DNA of 64,000 bases from Metabacillus sp. KUDC1714 (GCF_014217835.1 NZ_CP055263.1:1903501-1967500), one strand, 5' to 3'; shown: positions 47,728-58,089, counted from the first letter of the stretch. Notes: a model not told the origin generated them from the sequence alone. Numbers and translations are program-made.

Positions 47728-48444
47728 TTACTCTATAGGAAGCTTATTTGGTGTTCCAGGTTTTCTAGGATATTTTTTAGGTGTCCCTTTTATTTTTTCA
47801 ATAACTAAGATTGTTCGTTCACTATTTTCTAAAGGTAGTTCAAATGAGTGAATTTCTTGAACCTTACCACCTAAAACTTTGAGTGCTTTTTCGCCAGCCT
47901 CTAGTTCATCTTTTGCTGCTGCAGCTTTCATGGCAATAAAGAAACCGTCCTTTTTAACCAGGGGTATACACAATTCACTTAGTACAGAAAGCCTAGCAAC
48001 AGCTCTAGCAGTTACTATATCAAATGACTCTCTATGCTCTTTATTTTGACCAAAAGTTTCAGCTCGGTCATGGAAAAGTTGAACGTTTTTTAAACCTAAT
48101 TCTTTTGTTAAGTGAGATAAAAAATTAATTCTTTTTTGTAGTGAGTCTACAATTGAAACACGTAAATGTGGAAAGCAAATGTTAATTGGTATACTTGGAA
48201 AACCCGCACCCGCTCCGACATCACAAATAGAAAATGGTTTTGAAAAATCAAAGTAAAAAGCAGCCGATATCGAATCATAGAAGTGTTTTAAGTACACTTC
48301 CTTTTTTTCTGTGATTGACGTTAAGTTCATTTTTTCGTTCCATTCTACTAGCAAATTGAAATATAAATCAAATTGATCCATTTGTTGCGGAGAAAGCACA
48401 ATTCCTTTCTCCGCTAAACTTGACTGAAATAATTCTGTATCCAT
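47728..48444 (-). CDS. rsmG: 16S rRNA (guanine-527-N7)-methyltransferase RsmG (GidB)
   Basis: It methylates G527 of 16S rRNA with SAM; loss gives low-level streptomycin resistance. 238 aa from ATG 48444. The SAM-binding loop is [14 protein letters not shown] near residue 66, the family block is [13 protein letters not shown], and the end [16 protein letters not shown] is as in B. subtilis. It follows mnmG by 17 bases. Confidence 0.96.
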   Translation of the reverse strand: MDTELFQSSLAEKGIVLSPQQMDQFDLYFNLLVEWNEKMNLTSITEKKEVYLKHFYDSISAAFYFDFSKPFSICDVGAGAGFPSIPINICFPHLRVSIVDSLQKRINFLSHLTKELGLKNVQLFHDRAETFGQNKEHRESFDIVTARAVARLSVLSELCIPLVKKDGFFIAMKAAAAKDELEAGEKALKVLGGKVQEIHSFELPLENSERTILVIEKIKGTPKKYPRKPGTPNKLPIE

Positions 48445-48461
48445 AAACAAAACCTTTCTAT

Positions 48462-50351
48462 TTATTGATTAGAAACTCGCGCAATTCGGCCTTGCTCTAG
48501 GTATACCAATAGAATTGATACATCTGCTGGGTTAACTCCAGCTATACGAGACGCCTGTGCAACAGATAATGGTGTTACCTCTTTAAGTTTTTGACGTGCC
48601 TCAGTTGCTAAACCGTTAATTGCATCATAATCAATATTTTCAGGGATTTTTTTGTTCTCCATCTTTTTAAGCTTTTCAACTTGTTGTAAAGATTTTTCGA
48701 TGTAACCCTCATACTTTATTTGGATCTCAACCTGTTCAGCAACATCTGCATCAATTTCCACTTCTGATGGAACAAGCTGGTTTATATGTTCATATGTCAT
48801 CTCTGGTCGTTTTAGTAAATCAGAAGCTCTAATTCCATCCTTTAATTCACTTCCACCAACTGAAAGAATTAATTGTTGAGTCTCTTGATTTGGTTTAATA
48901 ATAACTGAATTCAATCGAAGTTTTTCTTGCTCAATCGAATGTTTCTTATTTGTGAATTTTGCAAAGCGTTCTTCAGATATTAAACCAATTTTCTTACCAA
49001 CGTCAGTTAGACGTAAATCAGCATTATCATGACGAAGCAATAAGCGATATTCTGCTCTTGATGTTAATAGGCGATAAGGCTCATTTGTCCCTTTCGTTAC
49101 TAAATCATCAATTAGAACGCCAATATAAGCATCAGATCTACCTAATATTATTTCTTCTTTTCCTAATGCTTTTTGAGCAGCATTAATCCCTGCCATCAAT
49201 CCTTGGCCTGCAGCTTCTTCATATCCTGATGTACCATTAATTTGTCCTGCGGTAAATAATGATGAAATATTTTTTGTTTCTAAAGTCGGCCAAAGCTGTG
49301 TTGGAACAATTGCATCATATTCAATTGCATAACCCGCTCTCATCATTTGCACTTTTTCAAGACCTGGTATTGTTTTTAATATTTGTTGTTGTACATCCTC
49401 GGGCAAGCTTGTTGAAAGACCTTGAACATACACCTCCTGAGTATTTCTTCCCTCAGGCTCTAAAAATATTTGGTGACGCGGTTTATCATTGAACCGAACA
49501 ACTTTATCTTCGATAGATGGACAATAACGCGGACCGGTTCCTTTAATCATCCCTGAATACATAGGTGAACGATGCAAATTATTATCAATAATTTGATGTG
49601 TTTCTAAACTTGTATACGTTAACCAGCATGGAAGCTGATCTGTAATGTATTTTGTCGTTTCAAAAGAAAAGGCACGTGGAACTTCATCACCTGGTTGAAT
49701 TTCTGTTTTACTGTAATCAATTGAATGACTATTAACACGCGGTGGTGTTCCTGTTTTAAATCTTACTAGATCAAAGCCTAGCTCATGTAAGTGTTCAGAT
49801 AACTTGATGGAAGGCTGCTGATTATTTGGACCACTTGAATATTTAAGTTCTCCTAAAATGATTTCTCCTCTTAGGAAAGTACCTGTCGTTAAAACTACTG
49901 CTTTCGCAGAATACTCTGCACCCGTTTGTGTAACAATTCCCTTACATATTCCGTCCTCAACAATTAATCGATCAACCATTCCTTGAAGCAATGTTAGATT
50001 TTTTTCATTTTCTAACGTTTTTTTCATCTCGTGCTGATAAGCAAATTTATCAGCTTGTGCACGTAGGGCTCTAACTGCTGGGCCCTTCCCTGTGTTTAAC
50101 ATTCTCATTTGAATATGCGTTTTATCTATATTTTTACCCATTTCGCCGCCTAAGGCGTCTATTTCCCGAACGACAATCCCTTTTGCAGGGCCACCGACTG
50201 ATGGGTTACATGGCATAAAAGCCACCATGTCTAAATTTATTGTGATTACAAGTGTTTTTGCCCCCATTCTTGCAGAAGCTAGCGCAGATTCACACCCAGC
50301 ATGACCTGCACCAACGACAATCACATCATAATCCCCAGCATGATAAGACAT
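48462..50351 (-). CDS. mnmG: tRNA uridine-5-carboxymethylaminomethyl modification enzyme MnmG (GidA)
   Basis: With MnmE it modifies U34 of certain tRNAs, using FAD and methylene-tetrahydrofolate. 629 aa, with FAD motif [12 protein letters not shown], the substrate-loop [24 protein letters not shown] and a helical C-terminus that contacts MnmE and tRNA. AAAGGAGG precedes ATG 50351. It is separated from mnmE by a family B repeat. Confidence 0.97.
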   Translation of the reverse strand: MSYHAGDYDVIVVGAGHAGCESALASARMGAKTLVITINLDMVAFMPCNPSVGGPAKGIVVREIDALGGEMGKNIDKTHIQMRMLNTGKGPAVRALRAQADKFAYQHEMKKTLENEKNLTLLQGMVDRLIVEDGICKGIVTQTGAEYSAKAVVLTTGTFLRGEIILGELKYSSGPNNQQPSIKLSEHLHELGFDLVRFKTGTPPRVNSHSIDYSKTEIQPGDEVPRAFSFETTKYITDQLPCWLTYTSLETHQIIDNNLHRSPMYSGMIKGTGPRYCPSIEDKVVRFNDKPRHQIFLEPEGRNTQEVYVQGLSTSLPEDVQQQILKTIPGLEKVQMMRAGYAIEYDAIVPTQLWPTLETKNISSLFTAGQINGTSGYEEAAGQGLMAGINAAQKALGKEEIILGRSDAYIGVLIDDLVTKGTNEPYRLLTSRAEYRLLLRHDNADLRLTDVGKKIGLISEERFAKFTNKKHSIEQEKLRLNSVIIKPNQETQQLILSVGGSELKDGIRASDLLKRPEMTYEHINQLVPSEVEIDADVAEQVEIQIKYEGYIEKSLQQVEKLKKMENKKIPENIDYDAINGLATEARQKLKEVTPLSVAQASRIAGVNPADVSILLVYLEQGRIARVSNQ

Positions 50352-50414
50352 TTAATAACCTCCTTTTTTAAATGAAAATTTATCTATTTAATACATAGTG
50401 TCAATATTAGCTAC

Positions 50415-50590
50415 AACGCTAAACGGGCGCTTCCGCTTTTATTTTGGCTAGCTACAGCTCCCAGCGACTAGTGAACTTCACACTCCTTCTTACGATAAGT
50501 CAACATCGAATCGCTTTCGCTCTTCGTGTTTCCTTTATCTCATTCGAAGTGCTCCAGTTCATACGTCGCTAAACGGGCGCTTCCGCTTTT
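50415..50590 (-). repeat. Family B hairpin repeat, copy B2, with truncated second head, between mnmE and mnmG
   Basis: Read on the minus strand it begins AAAAGCGGAAGCGCCCGTTT, has TGAACT/AGTTCA and GCGAC/GTCGC outer arms, GATAAAGGAAACACGAAGAG and GATGTTGACTTATCG as in B1, and ends near CGCTGGGAGC. A second head (AAAAGCGGAAGCGCCCG, at 50424–50443) follows. It is opposite in orientation to all the copies at 36–46 kb. Confidence 0.85.
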
Positions 50591-50591
50591 A

Positions 50592-51977
50592 TTATTTCCC
50601 TAGACAAAATTGCGAAAATAGCTGATCAATTAGGCTTTCGTGAACAGAATCCCCAATTATTTCACCAAGCTGCTCCCAGCATCGTGTTAAATCTATTTGA
50701 ACAATATCAATAGGAATGCCTTCTTCAATTCCTGTTAATGCTTCGTTAATAGATGTTTGTGCAGCTGTTAATAATGCGATATGGCGTGAATTTGATACAT
50801 ATGTTAAATCATTGCTTTGTAGATTGCCTTGAAAAAATAATGCACCTATCGCTTCCTCTAATTCATCTATTCCCTTTTCCTCTAGTAATGAGGTTGTAAC
50901 AACAGGTCTTCCAGAAGCTAGATCTATTACTTGCTCAAGATTAATTTTTTGTTCAAGATCAGTTTTATTAACAATAACGATAATATCCATTCCCTTTACC
51001 GCTTCAAATAGTTGAACATCTTCATGAGAAAGCTCCTCATGATAATTTAATACAAGAAGGATTAGATCTGCTTCCTTTAATACCTTTCTTGATCGTTCTA
51101 CACCAATTCGTTCAACAATATCCTCAGTCTCGCGAATACCTGCTGTATCTACTAACCGAAGCGGAACTCCTCTAACGTTCACATATTCTTCTATTACATC
51201 TCTAGTTGTTCCAGGAATATCTGTTACAATGGCCTTATTTTCATGAACTAGGCTATTAAGTAAGGATGACTTTCCAACATTCGGTCTCCCGATAATTACC
51301 GTTGAAAGTCCTTCTCTTAAAATTTTCCCTTGCCCAGATGTCTGCAAAAGTTTATGAATTTCACTTTGGACATAAGTTGCTTTTTCAACAAGCATTTTAT
51401 GTGTCATTTCCTCTACGTCATCATACTCAGGATAATCAATATTAACCTCAACATGTGCTAATGTTTCTAAAATCTCTTGTCTTAGCTTTTGAACAAGCTT
51501 TGAAAGCCTACCTTCCATTTGTCCTAAGGCAACATTCATAGCTCGATCTGTTTTTGCACGAATTAAATCCATTACTGCCTCTGCTTGAGATAAATCAATA
51601 CGTCCATTTAAAAATGCCCGCTTTGTAAACTCTCCAGGTTCTGCTAGTCTTGCACCATTTTTAACAGCCAATTGTAAAACCCGGTTTACAGTCACTAACC
51701 CACCATGACAATTTATTTCAACAACATCTTCCCTAGTAAACGTTTTTGGCCCCTTCATTAAAGAAACCATAACTTCCTCAACAACATCACCTGTCGTTGG
51801 ATCTATCATATGACCGTAATGGATCGTATGGGAGTCTACCTCTGTTAGCCTCTTATTTGAAGGAGCTTTGAATAGCTTGTCTGCAATGTCAATTGCTTCA
51901 TCTCCACTTAATCTTACAATTGCTATTGCTCCTTCACCTAAGGGCGTAGATATCGCTGCGATTGTATCTAACTCCAT
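50592..51977 (-). CDS. mnmE: tRNA modification GTPase MnmE (TrmE/ThdF)
   Basis: Partner of MnmG. 461 aa from ATG 51977 (GAGGTGATCG upstream): N-terminal folate-binding domain (1–120), helical domain, and inserted G domain (about 225–380) with [19 protein letters not shown] and NKTD. The C-terminal CLGK carries the conserved catalytic Cys. Its stop lies at the edge of the B2 repeat. Confidence 0.97.
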   Translation of the reverse strand: MELDTIAAISTPLGEGAIAIVRLSGDEAIDIADKLFKAPSNKRLTEVDSHTIHYGHMIDPTTGDVVEEVMVSLMKGPKTFTREDVVEINCHGGLVTVNRVLQLAVKNGARLAEPGEFTKRAFLNGRIDLSQAEAVMDLIRAKTDRAMNVALGQMEGRLSKLVQKLRQEILETLAHVEVNIDYPEYDDVEEMTHKMLVEKATYVQSEIHKLLQTSGQGKILREGLSTVIIGRPNVGKSSLLNSLVHENKAIVTDIPGTTRDVIEEYVNVRGVPLRLVDTAGIRETEDIVERIGVERSRKVLKEADLILLVLNYHEELSHEDVQLFEAVKGMDIIVIVNKTDLEQKINLEQVIDLASGRPVVTTSLLEEKGIDELEEAIGALFFQGNLQSNDLTYVSNSRHIALLTAAQTSINEALTGIEEGIPIDIVQIDLTRCWEQLGEIIGDSVHESLIDQLFSQFCLGK

Positions 51978-52352
51978 TTTTACGATCACCTCTCTATTTC
52001 AATTATCTATATGAATACTTTCCTTTTTCTCATAAGCTTTGACCAAAATTTTAAGATAGCATATTTCACTTTCATAAGAAAGCAAAATCAACTTATTGTT
52101 ATCCACAATTCATTCTAATCTAAACATTCCTTCCTTTATTTTAACTTATCCACATGTTAATAACAATATTTGCTCTTAATAGTTAATTTCACTTTGACGA
52201 GTTATTAACATAAAGTGAAATTTGCTTTTTAAAATTAAGATTGAACTTTCCAGATTCGATACAAATTTATCAATACAACATTTTTCGACATGATCCTGGA
52301 TTTTATAGTCAAGCACTTAGCTGAATTAAAAAGTTACAAAGATTTTTTTATA
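51978..52352. promoter_or_regulatory. Intergenic region with two perfect DnaA boxes upstream of mnmE
   Basis: TTATCCACA occurs at 52099–52107 and 52146–52154, both on the plus strand, 47 bases apart and about 2.8 kb from the oriC boxes. The rest is AT-rich; it should also hold the mnmE promoter, not identified. Confidence 0.7.
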
Positions 52353-52387
52353 TAAAAAAAGACCAACTCTATTTAGAGTCAGTCTTT
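52353..52387 (-). terminator. Intrinsic terminator of spoIIIJ–jag, overlapping the jag stop
   Basis: On the minus strand AAAGACTGACTC pairs with GAGTTGGTCTTT (two mismatches) and is followed by TTTTTTA. The left arm encodes the last residues of Jag. Confidence 0.85.
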
Positions 52388-53004
52388 GATTTTAGAGAAA
52401 TAACCAAATGACGATTTGGTTCTTCACCAACAGAATATGTTTTTAATTCTTTAAATTCAGATAATGCAGCATGAATAATTTTGCGTTCATAGGAAGGCAT
52501 TGGTTCTAAAGAAACATTCTTTGATGAACGAATAACTTGCCGAGCTAATCGAGCTGCTAATTGGTTAAGGGTATCTTTTCTTCTTTCTCGGTAATTTTCA
52601 GCATCTATGACAATTTGTAAATAATAATTAGAATAACGATTTGCAACTAATTGTGTTAAATACTGAAGGGAATTTAATGTTTGTCCTCTTTTTCCGATTA
52701 AAACAGCCATTTTATCACCTGATAATTGAAAAGTGACAATTTTACCTGCCCGTTTGATCTTAATTTGGGCATCAATTCCCATTTTCTTCGTTACATTTGA
52801 AAGAAATAGATGAGCTTCCTTTACAGGATCATCGATAAGCTTAACTATAACACTTGCAGACCTTTTTCCGAAAATGCCGAAAATACCCTTTTTTCCTTCA
52901 TCTAGAACTGTAATTTCTACTTCTTCCCTTGTTGCTTCTAATTGCTTTAATGCTACTTCTACTGCTTCATTGACGGTAAGTCCATTAGCAGTTATCTCTT
53001 TCAC
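52369..53004 (-). CDS. jag: RNA-binding protein Jag (KhpB/EloR)
   Basis: 211 aa: Jag-N domain (about 1–52), a KH domain (about 70–145, with [13 protein letters not shown] as the GxxG loop) and an R3H domain at the C-terminus (about 150–208). With KhpA it binds RNA and affects cell-wall elongation and division. Start GTG 53004 has GGAGG at eight bases and overlaps the spoIIIJ stop by four bases. Confidence 0.95.
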   Translation of the reverse strand: MKEITANGLTVNEAVEVALKQLEATREEVEITVLDEGKKGIFGIFGKRSASVIVKLIDDPVKEAHLFLSNVTKKMGIDAQIKIKRAGKIVTFQLSGDKMAVLIGKRGQTLNSLQYLTQLVANRYSNYYLQIVIDAENYRERRKDTLNQLAARLARQVIRSSKNVSLEPMPSYERKIIHAALSEFKELKTYSVGEEPNRHLVISLKSKTDSK

Positions 53005-53768
53005 TTCTTATTTCCTCCATCTTTTGCTGCCTTTAGCTCAGGCCCTTTTACAAAATAAGTTTGTACAATCATAAATAGGTTACCAACTACCCAATACAAC
53101 GAAAGTGCTGCAGGGAAACTAATCGCAAAAACAATAATCATAATCGGCATAATATAAAGCATCATTGCCATTTGAGGATTTTGATTTGCTGTACCTGCCA
53201 TCATCATCTTTTGTTGGATGAATGTTGTAGCACCTGCAACAAGTGGAAGGATAAAGAATGGATCTCGCTCACCTAAATCAAACCAAAGGAATGTATGTTC
53301 AGCAATTGCTTCTGTTCTCATAATTGCATGGTAAAAACCAATTAAGATAGGCATTTGGACAATTAATGGGAAACAACCTGCAAGTGGGTTAACACCATGC
53401 TTTTGAAATAAAGCCATTGTCTCCTGCTGTAGCTTTTGTTGTGTTTGTTGATCCTTTGAACTATATTTCTCTTTCAACTTTTGCATTTCTGGTTGGATTG
53501 CTTGCATTGCTTTAGAGCTCTTTGTTTGTTTAATCATTAACGGTAATATTGCTAAACGAATGATAATTGTTACTAAGACAATTGAGATTCCATAATTATC
53601 ACCAGTTATTTCAGCAAAGTATGTAATTAATTGTGATAAAGGATATACGATATACTTATTCCAAAACCCTTCACTTTCAGATGTAATCGGAACATTTACC
53701 TCTGTACATCCAGTTAAAAGGGTTAAAACACTCACTAACCCCAATATTAAAAGTACGCGCCTTTTCAA
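53001..53768 (-). CDS. spoIIIJ: Membrane protein insertase SpoIIIJ (YidC1/OxaA1), lipoprotein
   Basis: It inserts and folds membrane proteins and is needed for sigma-G activation in the forespore. Start TTG 53768 has TAGGAGG at nine bases, giving 255 aa; the upstream in-frame codons are unsupported. The lipoprotein signal has lipobox LLTGC. Five membrane segments and the conserved blocks [17 protein letters not shown] and [12 protein letters not shown] follow. It sits with jag downstream of rnpA. Confidence 0.96.
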   Translation of the reverse strand: MKRRVLLILGLVSVLTLLTGCTEVNVPITSESEGFWNKYIVYPLSQLITYFAEITGDNYGISIVLVTIIIRLAILPLMIKQTKSSKAMQAIQPEMQKLKEKYSSKDQQTQQKLQQETMALFQKHGVNPLAGCFPLIVQMPILIGFYHAIMRTEAIAEHTFLWFDLGERDPFFILPLVAGATTFIQQKMMMAGTANQNPQMAMMLYIMPIMIIVFAISFPAALSLYWVVGNLFMIVQTYFVKGPELKAAKDGGNKK

Positions 53769-53922
53769 ACCTTTTTTCCTCCTAACCAATAGATAGATAC
53801 AATTCATACGTTAAAGAAAAGAAAAAGTTTCACATAATTTATATCTTATCACTTTTACAATGATTTTTCTTTTATATAAAAAAGTTTTCATTAAGATCAT
53901 TTCTACATAATTCTACATTTAT

Positions 53923-54264
53923 TTAGTTCTGATAGCTTTTTGCTTTTCTGAATAAGTGGTTTAAACTACTTTTCACTTCATTGTATCCCATGTCTGAAGC
54001 TGGTTTTCTTGCAATAATAATATATTCTCTACCACTTGCAATACGATGCTTCTCTTCTAAAAAAAATTGTCGAATTAAGCGCTTAATTCGATTTCTCGTC
54101 ACTGCATTTCCAATTTTTTTACTAACAGATAACCCAATTCGAAATTCCTGTTCTTCCGATCTTTCTAATATATATATAACAAATTGTCTGTTTGCTATCG
54201 ATTTCCCCTGCTTAAACACTGTTTGAAAATCTTTATTCTTTTTAATTCTATATTTCCTTCTCAT
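53923..54264 (-). CDS. rnpA: Ribonuclease P protein component
   Basis: The 113-aa basic protein subunit of RNase P, which aids the RNA subunit in 5' tRNA maturation. The signature [11 protein letters not shown] lies near residues 61–71, with [14 protein letters not shown] before it. ATG 54264 is preceded by CGGAGTG. It lies downstream of rpmH, but a terminator and a repeat relic intervene. Confidence 0.97.
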   Translation of the reverse strand: MRRKYRIKKNKDFQTVFKQGKSIANRQFVIYILERSEEQEFRIGLSVSKKIGNAVTRNRIKRLIRQFFLEEKHRIASGREYIIIARKPASDMGYNEVKSSLNHLFRKAKSYQN

Positions 54265-54438
54265 TCTGTTTCACTCCGGTATGTTCTGCTCCCACTTTCC
54301 TACTAGCAGAATTCTCACCATCATTATGTCTGAAATAAAAACGATTTAAACAAACTTTTAGATAATGTTCATCTTTTAGGTAAAATCGTTTCTTCTCTTT
54401 TATTTCCACTAAAAGATGTGGTGGTTTCTTATTTGTTA

Positions 54439-54492
54439 AGAAAAGATCAAGCGCCTTGTTCAAAAATCAGGCAAATAAGACGCTCAAACTAA
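54439..54492 (+). repeat. Family A repeat relic (head only), copy A5, between rpmH and rnpA
   Basis: AAGAAAAGATCAAGCGCCTTG, then AATAAGACGCTCAAACTAAG. It matches the head, the AATAAGACGC segment and the AAACTAAG tail of family A with the hairpin middle missing. Confidence 0.6.
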
Positions 54493-54522
54493 GCTTAAAA
54501 AAACTTAAATTTTCTTATCTGC

Positions 54523-54549
54523 AAAAAAAGACCACTGATTTTTCAGTGG
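54523..54549 (-). terminator. Intrinsic terminator directly after rpmH
   Basis: A 7-bp perfect stem CCACTGA/TCAGTGG with a 4-base loop is followed by a C and seven T on the minus strand. It begins one base after the rpmH stop, so rnpA needs read-through or its own promoter. Confidence 0.88.
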
Positions 54550-54550
54550 C

Positions 54551-54685
54551 CTATGCTGATAATACTTTTCTTCCTCTGCGACGACGGCGAGCAAGAACTT
54601 TACGTCCATTAGCTGTGCTCATACGGCTACGGAAACCATGAACTTTACTACGTTTACGTTTATTTGGTTGATAAGTACGTTTCAT
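54551..54685 (-). CDS. rpmH: 50S ribosomal protein L34
   Basis: 44 aa, extremely basic: [19 protein letters not shown] at the start and [11 protein letters not shown] at the end, the universal L34 sequence. GGGAGGTG precedes ATG 54685. First gene to the left of oriC. Confidence 0.99.
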   Translation of the reverse strand: MKRTYQPNKRKRSKVHGFRSRMSTANGRKVLARRRRRGRKVLSA

Positions 54686-54730
54686 ATATGACACCTCCCT
54701 GAGGAATAACAGTTAAAGACAGTCTTACTA

Positions 54731-54760
54731 ATTATAGTGAGTGAATGTATGAATTGTCAA
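54731..54760 (-). promoter_or_regulatory. Sigma-A promoter of rpmH
   Basis: On the minus strand TTGACA and TATAAT, both perfect, are separated by 18 bases, about 45 bases upstream of rpmH. A strong promoter as expected for a ribosomal protein gene. Confidence 0.9.
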
Positions 54761-55099
54761 CTACTCATTCTTTTTTAACAAGGATCTGTTAAAGCTCACT
54801 GTCGATTTTTGACTTGTTATTGGAATGGAATACATGAAACTCCACAGGTTCAAAGCACCGTGAAGACTCCCACATCGCCCGCGGAAAGAGAGAATACCTG
54901 CAGTGGAAATCAACAACGAGTTTGTCAAACTTAAATAAAAAAATAAAACCCTTTGTACAGTTAAATGATCTGTGGATAACAATTCGACAAGTTTCTGCAG
55001 TATGCACATAAGTTATCGACAAGTTTTTCACAACTTAGCCTATTGTGGACAATTTCCTTCAACAATTGATTAGTTGTGTGGATAAGTTTGTAAAAACCG

Positions 55100-55128
55100 T
55101 TGCATCTCTAGCTTTATTCTGATATTAT
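55100..55128 (+). promoter_or_regulatory. Candidate upstream sigma-A promoter of dnaA
   Basis: TTGCAT, 17-base spacer, TATTAT. It lies between DnaA boxes, about 260 bases upstream of dnaA. Confidence 0.55.
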
Positions 55129-55245
55129 ATTTGTGTTTTCACTCTTAATAACTAATAACCAAATTTGCGTTATCCACAATCTGTGGATAACATGTGAATA
55201 GTTTATAAACAGCCTGTGTAAATTGTTGTCCACAATACTTGGGTT

Positions 55246-55274
55246 TTGTCGAAAAGACGTTTTATTACTATATT
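55246..55274 (+). promoter_or_regulatory. Candidate proximal sigma-A promoter of dnaA
   Basis: TTGTCG, 17-base spacer, TATATT, ending about 115 bases before the dnaA start. DnaA boxes lie on both sides, fitting autoregulation. Confidence 0.55.
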
Positions 55275-55387
55275 ATATATTTATGCACATTTTTTACGTT
55301 TGTATGTTTATACATGAATATTCGCACCTTGTACAAAGATTATACAAACAGCAATGGTGCTTAGGTAAAGGAGGGACAAACCATTAC

Positions 55388-56740
55388 ATGGAGAACATTT
55401 CCGAACTTTGGAGTAAAGCTCTTGGAGAGATAGAAAAGAAAATAAGTAAGCCTAGCTATGAAACATGGCTTAAGTCAACGAAGGCACATACTATTAAAGG
55501 TGACACCCTAACCATAACTGCTCCAAATGAGTTTGCAAGAGATTGGTTGGAATCCAGGTACCTACATTTAATTGCTGATACCATCTACCAGCTAACAGGT
55601 GAAGAGTTCCTTATAAAATTTATTATTCCCCAAAATCAAAGGGATGATGAATTTGTGCAAAATTCTCCAATAAAACAAATAAATAATAATAACGATGAAC
55701 AAAATGAAATACCACAAAGTATGCTTAATCCTAAGTATACGTTTGATACATTCGTTATTGGATCAGGTAACAGATTTGCTCATGCTGCATCATTAGCAGT
55801 AGCTGAAGCACCTGCAAAAGCATATAATCCTTTATTTATTTATGGAGGAGTTGGACTAGGTAAAACTCACTTAATGCATGCCATTGGACACTATGTAATG
55901 AATCATAATCCTTCTGCAAAAATTGTTTACCTCTCCTCTGAAAAGTTTACAAATGAATTCATAAACTCAATCCGTGATAATAAAGCGGTTGACTTTAGGA
56001 ATAAATATAGAAGTGTTGATGTTCTACTAATTGATGATATTCAATTTCTTGCTGGAAAAGAATCAACACAAGAAGAATTTTTCCATACATTTAATACTTT
56101 ACATGAGGAAAGCAAACAAATTATCATTTCCAGTGATCGTCCACCTAAGGAAATACCTACTCTCGAGGACAGACTTCGTTCACGCTTTGAGTGGGGCTTA
56201 ATTACTGACATTACCCCTCCAGATTTAGAAACAAGAATTGCTATTTTAAGAAAAAAAGCAAAAGCTGAAGGTCTAGATATACCAAATGAAGTCATGCTTT
56301 ATATTGCAAATCAAATTGATTCAAACATTCGAGAATTAGAAGGAGCTCTTATTAGAGTTGTCGCTTATTCTTCTTTGATAAATAAAGATATCAATGCAGA
56401 TTTAGCTGCTGAAGCATTAAAAGATATTATTCCAAATTCTAAACCAAAAATGATTGCAATTAGTGATATTCAACGGATAGTTGGTCAGGAATTCCAGGTG
56501 AAATTAGAGGATTTCAAAGCTAAAAAGCGGACAAAATCAGTAGCTTTCCCTCGACAGATTGCTATGTATTTATCTAGGGAATTAACAGATTCATCTCTTC
56601 CTAAAATCGGAGAAGAATTTGGTGGACGTGATCATACAACAGTGATCCATGCTCATGAAAAAATTTCTAAAATGCTTCAGAGTGATGAACAGCTGCAAAG
56701 ACAATTAAAAGAAATTACAGGATTAATTAGAGGCTCTTAA
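55388..56740 (+). CDS. dnaA: Chromosomal replication initiator protein DnaA
   Basis: 450 aa from ATG 55388; the frame is open 55 codons upstream through the promoter region and is not coding there. AAAGGAGGG lies about 12 bases before the ATG. Domain I (1–82), a variable linker (about 83–115), the AAA+ domain (about 115–330) with GGVGLGKTH and LLIDDIQFL, and domain IV (about 345–450) with [20 protein letters not shown] and [11 protein letters not shown], which reads the DnaA boxes. Nearly identical in pattern to B. subtilis DnaA. Confidence 0.99.
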   Translation: MENISELWSKALGEIEKKISKPSYETWLKSTKAHTIKGDTLTITAPNEFARDWLESRYLHLIADTIYQLTGEEFLIKFIIPQNQRDDEFVQNSPIKQINNNNDEQNEIPQSMLNPKYTFDTFVIGSGNRFAHAASLAVAEAPAKAYNPLFIYGGVGLGKTHLMHAIGHYVMNHNPSAKIVYLSSEKFTNEFINSIRDNKAVDFRNKYRSVDVLLIDDIQFLAGKESTQEEFFHTFNTLHEESKQIIISSDRPPKEIPTLEDRLRSRFEWGLITDITPPDLETRIAILRKKAKAEGLDIPNEVMLYIANQIDSNIRELEGALIRVVAYSSLINKDINADLAAEALKDIIPNSKPKMIAISDIQRIVGQEFQVKLEDFKAKKRTKSVAFPRQIAMYLSRELTDSSLPKIGEEFGGRDHTTVIHAHEKISKMLQSDEQLQRQLKEITGLIRGS

Positions 56741-56793
56741 AAGAATTATTGAACCTGAATAGTGTGAATAACTAATGCAGATATATACACAGT

Positions 56794-56906
56794 CTGTCCA
56801 CATGTGGATAGGCTGTGTTTCCTTTCGTTTATACCAGTTATCCACATTTCCACAGGCCCTACTAGTACTTCTACTATATTTTTAAAAAATAAATATATAA
56901 CCTAAT
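56794..56906. promoter_or_regulatory. oriC: oriC, unwinding region (incC equivalent): DnaA boxes, DnaA-trios and DUE
   Basis: Between dnaA and dnaN: near-consensus boxes at 56794 (+) and 56803 (−), a perfect TTATCCACA at 56838, a weak TTTCCACAG at 56847, and a GC-rich GGCCC. Then comes CTACTAGTACTTCTACTAT (56859–56877), a run of 3-base DnaA-trio units. The AT-only stretch TTTTTAAAAAATAAATATATAA (56879–56900) follows. This is the strand-opening layout described for B. subtilis, in the same order. Confidence 0.93.
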
Positions 56907-56930
56907 TTCTAAAAAAGGAGGAATTCTTTC

Positions 56931-58067
56931 ATGAAATTCATTATTCAACGTGATAAATTAGTCCAAAGTGTTCAAGACGTAATGAAGGCAGTATCATCAA
57001 GGACAACAATTCCTATTTTGACTGGTATAAAAATTGTTGCTAATTCAGAGGGAGTTACTTTAACAGGTAGTGACTCAGATATATCAATAGAATCTTTTAT
57101 TCCTGTTGAGGAAGATGGAAATGAAATTGTAGAAATCCAACAAAGTGGTAGTGTTGTTTTACAAGCTAGATTCTTTAGTGAAATTGTTAAGAAGTTACCA
57201 AAGGATATTGTCGAAATTGAAGTAGGTAACCAACACTCAACAATTATTCGATCAGGAAAAGCAGAATTTAGCTTAAACGGATTAGATGCTGAAGAATATC
57301 CTCATTTACCACAAATTGAAGAAGAAAATATGTTCAAGATTCCTACTGATTTGTTAAAGGCAATGATCCGCCAAACAGTATTTGCTGTATCAACATCAGA
57401 AACTAGACCAATTTTAACAGGTGTTAATTGGAAATTGGAAAACAGTGAGCTAATATGTATCGCAACAGATAGTCATCGTTTAGCTTTAAGAAAAGCTGCA
57501 ATTAATACAGAAAGTCAGAATTTATATAATGTTGTTATTCCAGGGAAAAGCTTAAGCGAACTTAGTAAGATCTTAGATGACACAAGTGATTTAATCGAAA
57601 TTGTTATTACAGAAAATCAAGTGTTATTCAAAGCGAAAAATCTATTATTTTTCTCACGTTTGTTAGACGGAAATTATCCAGATACATCACGCTTAATTCC
57701 TTCAGAAAGCAAAACAAATATGACAATTAATTCGAAGGAATTTTTACAAGCAATTGATCGTGCATCATTACTAGCAAAAGAAGCTAGAAATAATGTTGTT
57801 AAGCTTTCTACAATTACAGATGGAATGGTTGAAATTTCATCTAACTCACCAGAAATCGGTAAAGTTAGTGAGGAAATTCAATCATCAGAAATTCAAGGTG
57901 AGGAATTAAAGATATCCTTTAGCGCTAAATATGTTATGGACGCATTAAAGGCCCTTGAAGGAACTGAAATTATTATCAATTTTACAGGTGCAATGAGACC
58001 TTTTGTTATACGAACAACACAGGATGATTCTATGTTGCAACTCATTTTACCTGTTAGAACGTATTAA
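56931..58067 (+). CDS. dnaN: DNA polymerase III sliding clamp (β subunit)
   Basis: 378 aa, three repeated clamp domains of about 125 residues, beginning MKFIIQRDKLVQSVQDVM and ending DSMLQLILPVRTY. AAAGGAGGAATT precedes the ATG. It follows dnaA across the oriC unwinding region and has its own terminator. Confidence 0.99.
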   Translation: MKFIIQRDKLVQSVQDVMKAVSSRTTIPILTGIKIVANSEGVTLTGSDSDISIESFIPVEEDGNEIVEIQQSGSVVLQARFFSEIVKKLPKDIVEIEVGNQHSTIIRSGKAEFSLNGLDAEEYPHLPQIEEENMFKIPTDLLKAMIRQTVFAVSTSETRPILTGVNWKLENSELICIATDSHRLALRKAAINTESQNLYNVVIPGKSLSELSKILDDTSDLIEIVITENQVLFKAKNLLFFSRLLDGNYPDTSRLIPSESKTNMTINSKEFLQAIDRASLLAKEARNNVVKLSTITDGMVEISSNSPEIGKVSEEIQSSEIQGEELKISFSAKYVMDALKALEGTEIIINFTGAMRPFVIRTTQDDSMLQLILPVRTY

Positions 58068-58089
58068 ACTAATTAATTAATATGGATTT

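Larger units (their letters stand above)
54971..55289. promoter_or_regulatory. oriC: oriC, upstream DnaA-box region (incA/incB equivalent) before dnaA
   Basis: Perfect boxes lie at 54971 (−), 55077 (−), 55170 (+) and 55182 (−). Near-consensus boxes lie at 55013 (TTATCGACA, +), 55044 (TTGTCCACA on −), 55226 (TTGTCCACA, +) and 55281 (TTATGCACA, +). Eight boxes in 320 bases between rpmH and dnaA match the bipartite origin of B. subtilis. The region also holds the dnaA promoters, so DnaA can autoregulate. The stretch 54761–54970 shows no other feature. Confidence 0.95.

Noticed and set aside
54761..55031. Two overlapping 80-codon minus-strand frames left of oriC
   Set aside because: They overlap each other and DnaA boxes, lack ribosome sites, and match the known non-coding part of the origin.
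55223..55387. In-frame extension of dnaA by 55 codons
   Set aside because: The region carries promoters and DnaA boxes, and the ATG at 55388 has the ribosome site and the family N-terminus.
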